A DNA stretch of 7,465 nucleotides from Bacteroidales bacterium. Its GTDB lineage: Bacteria; Bacteroidota; Bacteroidia; Bacteroidales; B39-G9. Shown here piece by piece: positions 5,940 to 7,465 of the stretch. A program made the position numbers and the translations under genes. Numbering within the stretch: the first letter of the stretch is position 1; the number at the start of each line of letters is the position of its first letter. The notes below the pieces were generated by a model. It searched no databases. It had not been told where the DNA came from and worked only from the letters and a program-made list of their open reading frames with translations. The stretch is taken from positions 1 to 7,465 of the forward strand of contig JAGLDO010000188.1 in the NCBI GenBank assembly GCA_023145555.1. Direction: 5' to 3'.

Positions 5940-6794
5940 TTGGATAATGTTAATGTAATTGACCCAAATTTTAGTATAAATAATACTTTTAGATATCACA
6001 TATCCCTTCAACTAATGCTGAAGGGATTTTCTTTTTGTATTATTGATACTATATCACATAAATATATTGCACTAAAGCATTATAAATTCGAAAGAATTTC
6101 TTCATATTCTTCGTGCTTAAAAAAAATTCAGGAAATATTCAATAATGACGAGTTATTAAATAATAATTTTAAAAGTGTTAAATTAATATTTGCATCTCAA
6201 AGAGAAACTCTTGTTCCCTTGCCTTTATTTAAAAATAAAAATATTAAAGAATATTTTTATTTTAATCAATCAGAAGAGAAGAATGAAACAATATTGAATA
6301 ATAATCTAAAAAATTCAGATGCTGTAAATGTTTTTTCTATACCAACTAAATTTATAGATTTTTTTAAAGAGAAATTTGATAATATTACTTTTTATCATCA
6401 ATCGTCACCTTTTATTGAAAATGCATTAATAGAGAATAAAAATCAAAAATTTGAGCACAAAGTGTATGTTTACAATTATGAAAGTTTCTTTGATATAATT
6501 GTAATTACACAGCAAAAATTATTATTCTACAATTCATTTAAATATCAAAATGAGAATGATTTTGTTTATTATTTAATGAATGTATTTGAACAACTTAAAT
6601 TAAACACATCACAAACCCCTGTTTTTTTAATGGGGTATATCAATAAAACATCAGCTTGTTATAATTCAATAAATAAATTTATTACAAATATTTATTTCAA
6701 GAAAGCTAATAGTAGTTTAAATTGTAGTTATGTTTTTAATCAATTACCTGAACACTATTTCTTAAATATGTTAAATTTATATCAATGCGAATAA
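5940..6794 (+). CDS. DUF3822 family protein
   Basis: This 284-residue protein matches the DUF3822 pattern: YHISLQL..KGFSFCI.D...HKYIALK (19-46), LVPLPLF (91-97), YHQSSPFIE (152-160), LLFYNSFKY....DFVYYLMNVFEQLKL near 194-221 and the terminal HYFLNMLNLYQCE (272-284). I recall that a Bacteroides DUF3822 structure shows an actin-like ATPase fold, as in PilM, but no classical nucleotide-binding loop is obvious here. No signal peptide or membrane segment is seen, so it is probably cytoplasmic. The start is unusual: the only upstream in-frame start after the preceding stop is TTG at 5940. The first ATG (6015, residue 26) would remove the family N-terminus. No Shine-Dalgarno sequence precedes it. 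Codons 22-33 contain a terminator-like hairpin. The 3' end overlaps rsmD by 10 nt. Confidence 0.82.
   Translation: MDNVNVIDPNFSINNTFRYHISLQLMLKGFSFCIIDTISHKYIALKHYKFERISSYSSCLKKIQEIFNNDELLNNNFKSVKLIFASQRETLVPLPLFKNKNIKEYFYFNQSEEKNETILNNNLKNSDAVNVFSIPTKFIDFFKEKFDNITFYHQSSPFIENALIENKNQKFEHKVYVYNYESFFDIIVITQQKLLFYNSFKYQNENDFVYYLMNVFEQLKLNTSQTPVFLMGYINKTSACYNSINKFITNIYFKKANSSLNCSYVFNQLPEHYFLNMLNLYQCE
6002..6036 (+). terminator. Terminator-like hairpin inside the DUF3822 start region
   Basis: ATCCCTTCA (6002-6010) and TGAAGGGAT (6019-6027) form a perfect 9-bp stem with an 8-nt loop, followed by TTTCTTTTT (6028-6036). Form and G/C content are those of an intrinsic terminator, yet it lies 81 nt after the upstream stop and inside DUF3822 codons. 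The loop contains the first in-frame ATG (6015-6017). It could terminate most transcripts after the membrane-protein gene, act as an attenuator when ribosomes do not cover it, or be chance resulting from the encoded SLQLMLKGFSF sequence. Confidence 0.5.
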
Positions 6795-7321
6795 TTAGTG
6801 GAATATATAAAAAGAAGATAATTTCACCTCCCAAAAATTTTAAGCTTCGCCCAACAACAGATATGGCAAAAGAAGCTTTATTTAATATAATTACAAATAA
6901 TTTTGATATAGATAAAATTTCAGTGCTGGATTTGTTCTCAGGTACAGGAAGTATAAGTTATGAATTTGCATCTAGAGGATGTAATAGCATTGTCAGTATT
7001 GAAAAGAATTACAAACATGTCGCTTTTATTCAAAATACTGCTAAACAGCTTAATTTTACTCAAATTAAAGCAGTGAAAGCTGATGTGTTTTCATACCTTA
7101 ATTCATCTAAGTTATCTTTTGATATTATTTTTGCTGATCCTCCTTACGATTTAAAAGAAATTAAATCAATACCCGAATGTGTATTTTCAAAAAATTTATT
7201 AAATAATAATTCATGGTTAATAGTTGAGCATTCAGAAAAAACTGATTTTTCTGAAACGCCTTATTTTAAAGAGGTTAGAGCATATAGTAAAGTGCATTTT
7301 TCAATTTTTGAAAAAAAATAG
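6785..7321 (+). CDS. rsmD: 16S rRNA (guanine(966)-N(2))-methyltransferase RsmD
   Basis: The enzyme uses S-adenosylmethionine to methylate N2 of G966 in 16S rRNA of the small ribosomal subunit. At 178 residues it has the normal family length. It starts with the characteristic MRIISG and carries LRPTTDMAKEALFN (21-34), SAM motif I VLDLFSGTGSIS (47-58), the acidic ribose-binding residue in SIEKN (E73), D100 in the KAD segment, and the catalytic motif IV FADPPYD (116-122). The ATG at 6785 overlaps the last 10 nt of DUF3822 in another frame, so translation is probably coupled. In many bacteria rsmD is followed by coaD; here a tRNA-Asp gene follows instead. The stop codon lies in an 11-bp A-rich tandem repeat and no terminator hairpin is seen behind it. 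Confidence 0.94.
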   Translation: MRIISGIYKKKIISPPKNFKLRPTTDMAKEALFNIITNNFDIDKISVLDLFSGTGSISYEFASRGCNSIVSIEKNYKHVAFIQNTAKQLNFTQIKAVKADVFSYLNSSKLSFDIIFADPPYDLKEIKSIPECVFSKNLLNNNSWLIVEHSEKTDFSETPYFKEVRAYSKVHFSIFEKK

Positions 7322-7339
7322 AAAAAAAATAGAAAAAAA
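7310..7339 (+). repeat. A-rich 11-bp tandem repeat over the rsmD stop
   Basis: The unit GAAAAAAAATA occurs exactly at 7310-7320 and 7321-7331, followed by a partial third copy (7332-7339). The first copy encodes the last residues and starts the TAG stop (7319-7321). Because the unit is not a multiple of three and contains runs of eight A, copy-number or slippage changes would alter the rsmD C-terminus only by a few residues. Confidence 0.75.
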
Positions 7340-7350
7340 CTGATTAGTCT

Positions 7351-7381
7351 TTTGGAAGTAATAAAAAATACCTTATTTTTG
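7351..7381 (+). promoter_or_regulatory. Promoter of the tRNA-Asp gene
   Basis: TTTG at 7351-7354 and TATTTTTG at 7374-7381, with a 19-nt spacer, match both Bacteroidota promoter elements (-33 TTTG, -7 TAnnTTTG) completely. Transcription should start around 7387-7389, about 12 nt before the mature tRNA 5' end at 7400. Confidence 0.82.
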
Positions 7382-7399
7382 CAACGCAATTGACAAAAT

Positions 7400-7465
7400 G
7401 GTCTGGTAGTTCAGTTGGTTAGAATATCGGCCTGTCACGCCGAGGGTCGCGAGTTCGAGTCTCGT
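7400..7465 (+). tRNA. tRNA-Asp (anticodon GTC), 3' end cut by the window
   Basis: The cloverleaf can be read directly. The 5' acceptor strand is GGTCTGG (7400-7406), then TA, then a D arm with GTTC pairing to GAAT. The anticodon stem TCGGC/GCCGA (7427-7431 and 7439-7443) encloses the loop CTGTCAC with anticodon GTC at 7434-7436. The T arm is GCGAG, TTCGAGT, CTCGT (7449-7465, one G:T pair). The 3' acceptor strand and discriminator base lie beyond the window. GTC reads GAC and GAU aspartate codons. Confidence 0.95.

Noticed and set aside
1..7465. CRISPR arrays, insertion sequences, prophage genes
   Set aside because: No regularly spaced repeats, no transposase motifs and no phage structural or integrase genes were seen on either strand.

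Overview
This AT-rich window looks chromosomal and comes from a member of the Bacteroidota, probably Bacteroidales or a relative. Four things point that way. Several starts are preceded by the Bacteroidota -7 element TAnnTTTG. No clear Shine-Dalgarno sequences are seen; leaders are A/T-rich. The protein families fit (a DUF3822 protein, a Bacteroidota-type zinc-ribbon/coiled-coil protein, a TPR protein of Bacteroidota style). The gene order Dda/RecD-like helicase, small membrane protein, DUF3822, rsmD is one I associate with this phylum. This is recognition from the sequence; no search was run.

Left part (1-2137). The first 38 bases are the tail of an unidentified transcribed unit, followed by a strong intrinsic terminator. 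A promoter then drives a two-gene unit separated by only 4 nt: a Nif3/YqfO-family dinuclear-metal protein and a CT398/FlgZ-type coiled-coil zinc-ribbon protein. A long hairpin terminator closes it.

Middle (2138-5218). An exported TPR-type protein (490 aa) lies alone on the plus strand, preceded by a short perfect dyad. It converges on a minus-strand superfamily-1 helicase (478 aa, Dda/RecD-like). The 100-nt gap between them is low-complexity and almost G-free on the plus strand at its right end.

Right part (5219-7465). A divergent promoter region contains a perfect 29-bp palindrome that overlaps the -33 position of a good Bacteroidota promoter. That promoter drives three tightly spaced genes: a single-pass membrane protein of unknown function (205 aa), a DUF3822 protein (284 aa, apparently TTG start) and rsmD (16S rRNA guanine-966 N2-methyltransferase), which overlaps DUF3822 by 10 nt. 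A terminator-like hairpin with a T-run sits inside the first codons of the DUF3822 gene and may attenuate the last two genes. A textbook -33/-7 promoter then leads to a tRNA-Asp(GTC) gene cut off by the window end.

Overall this is ordinary housekeeping territory with no CRISPR array, insertion sequence, phage gene or defence system. The points most worth attention are the uncharacterised membrane protein plus DUF3822 pair, the intragenic terminator-like hairpin, and the divergent-promoter palindrome.
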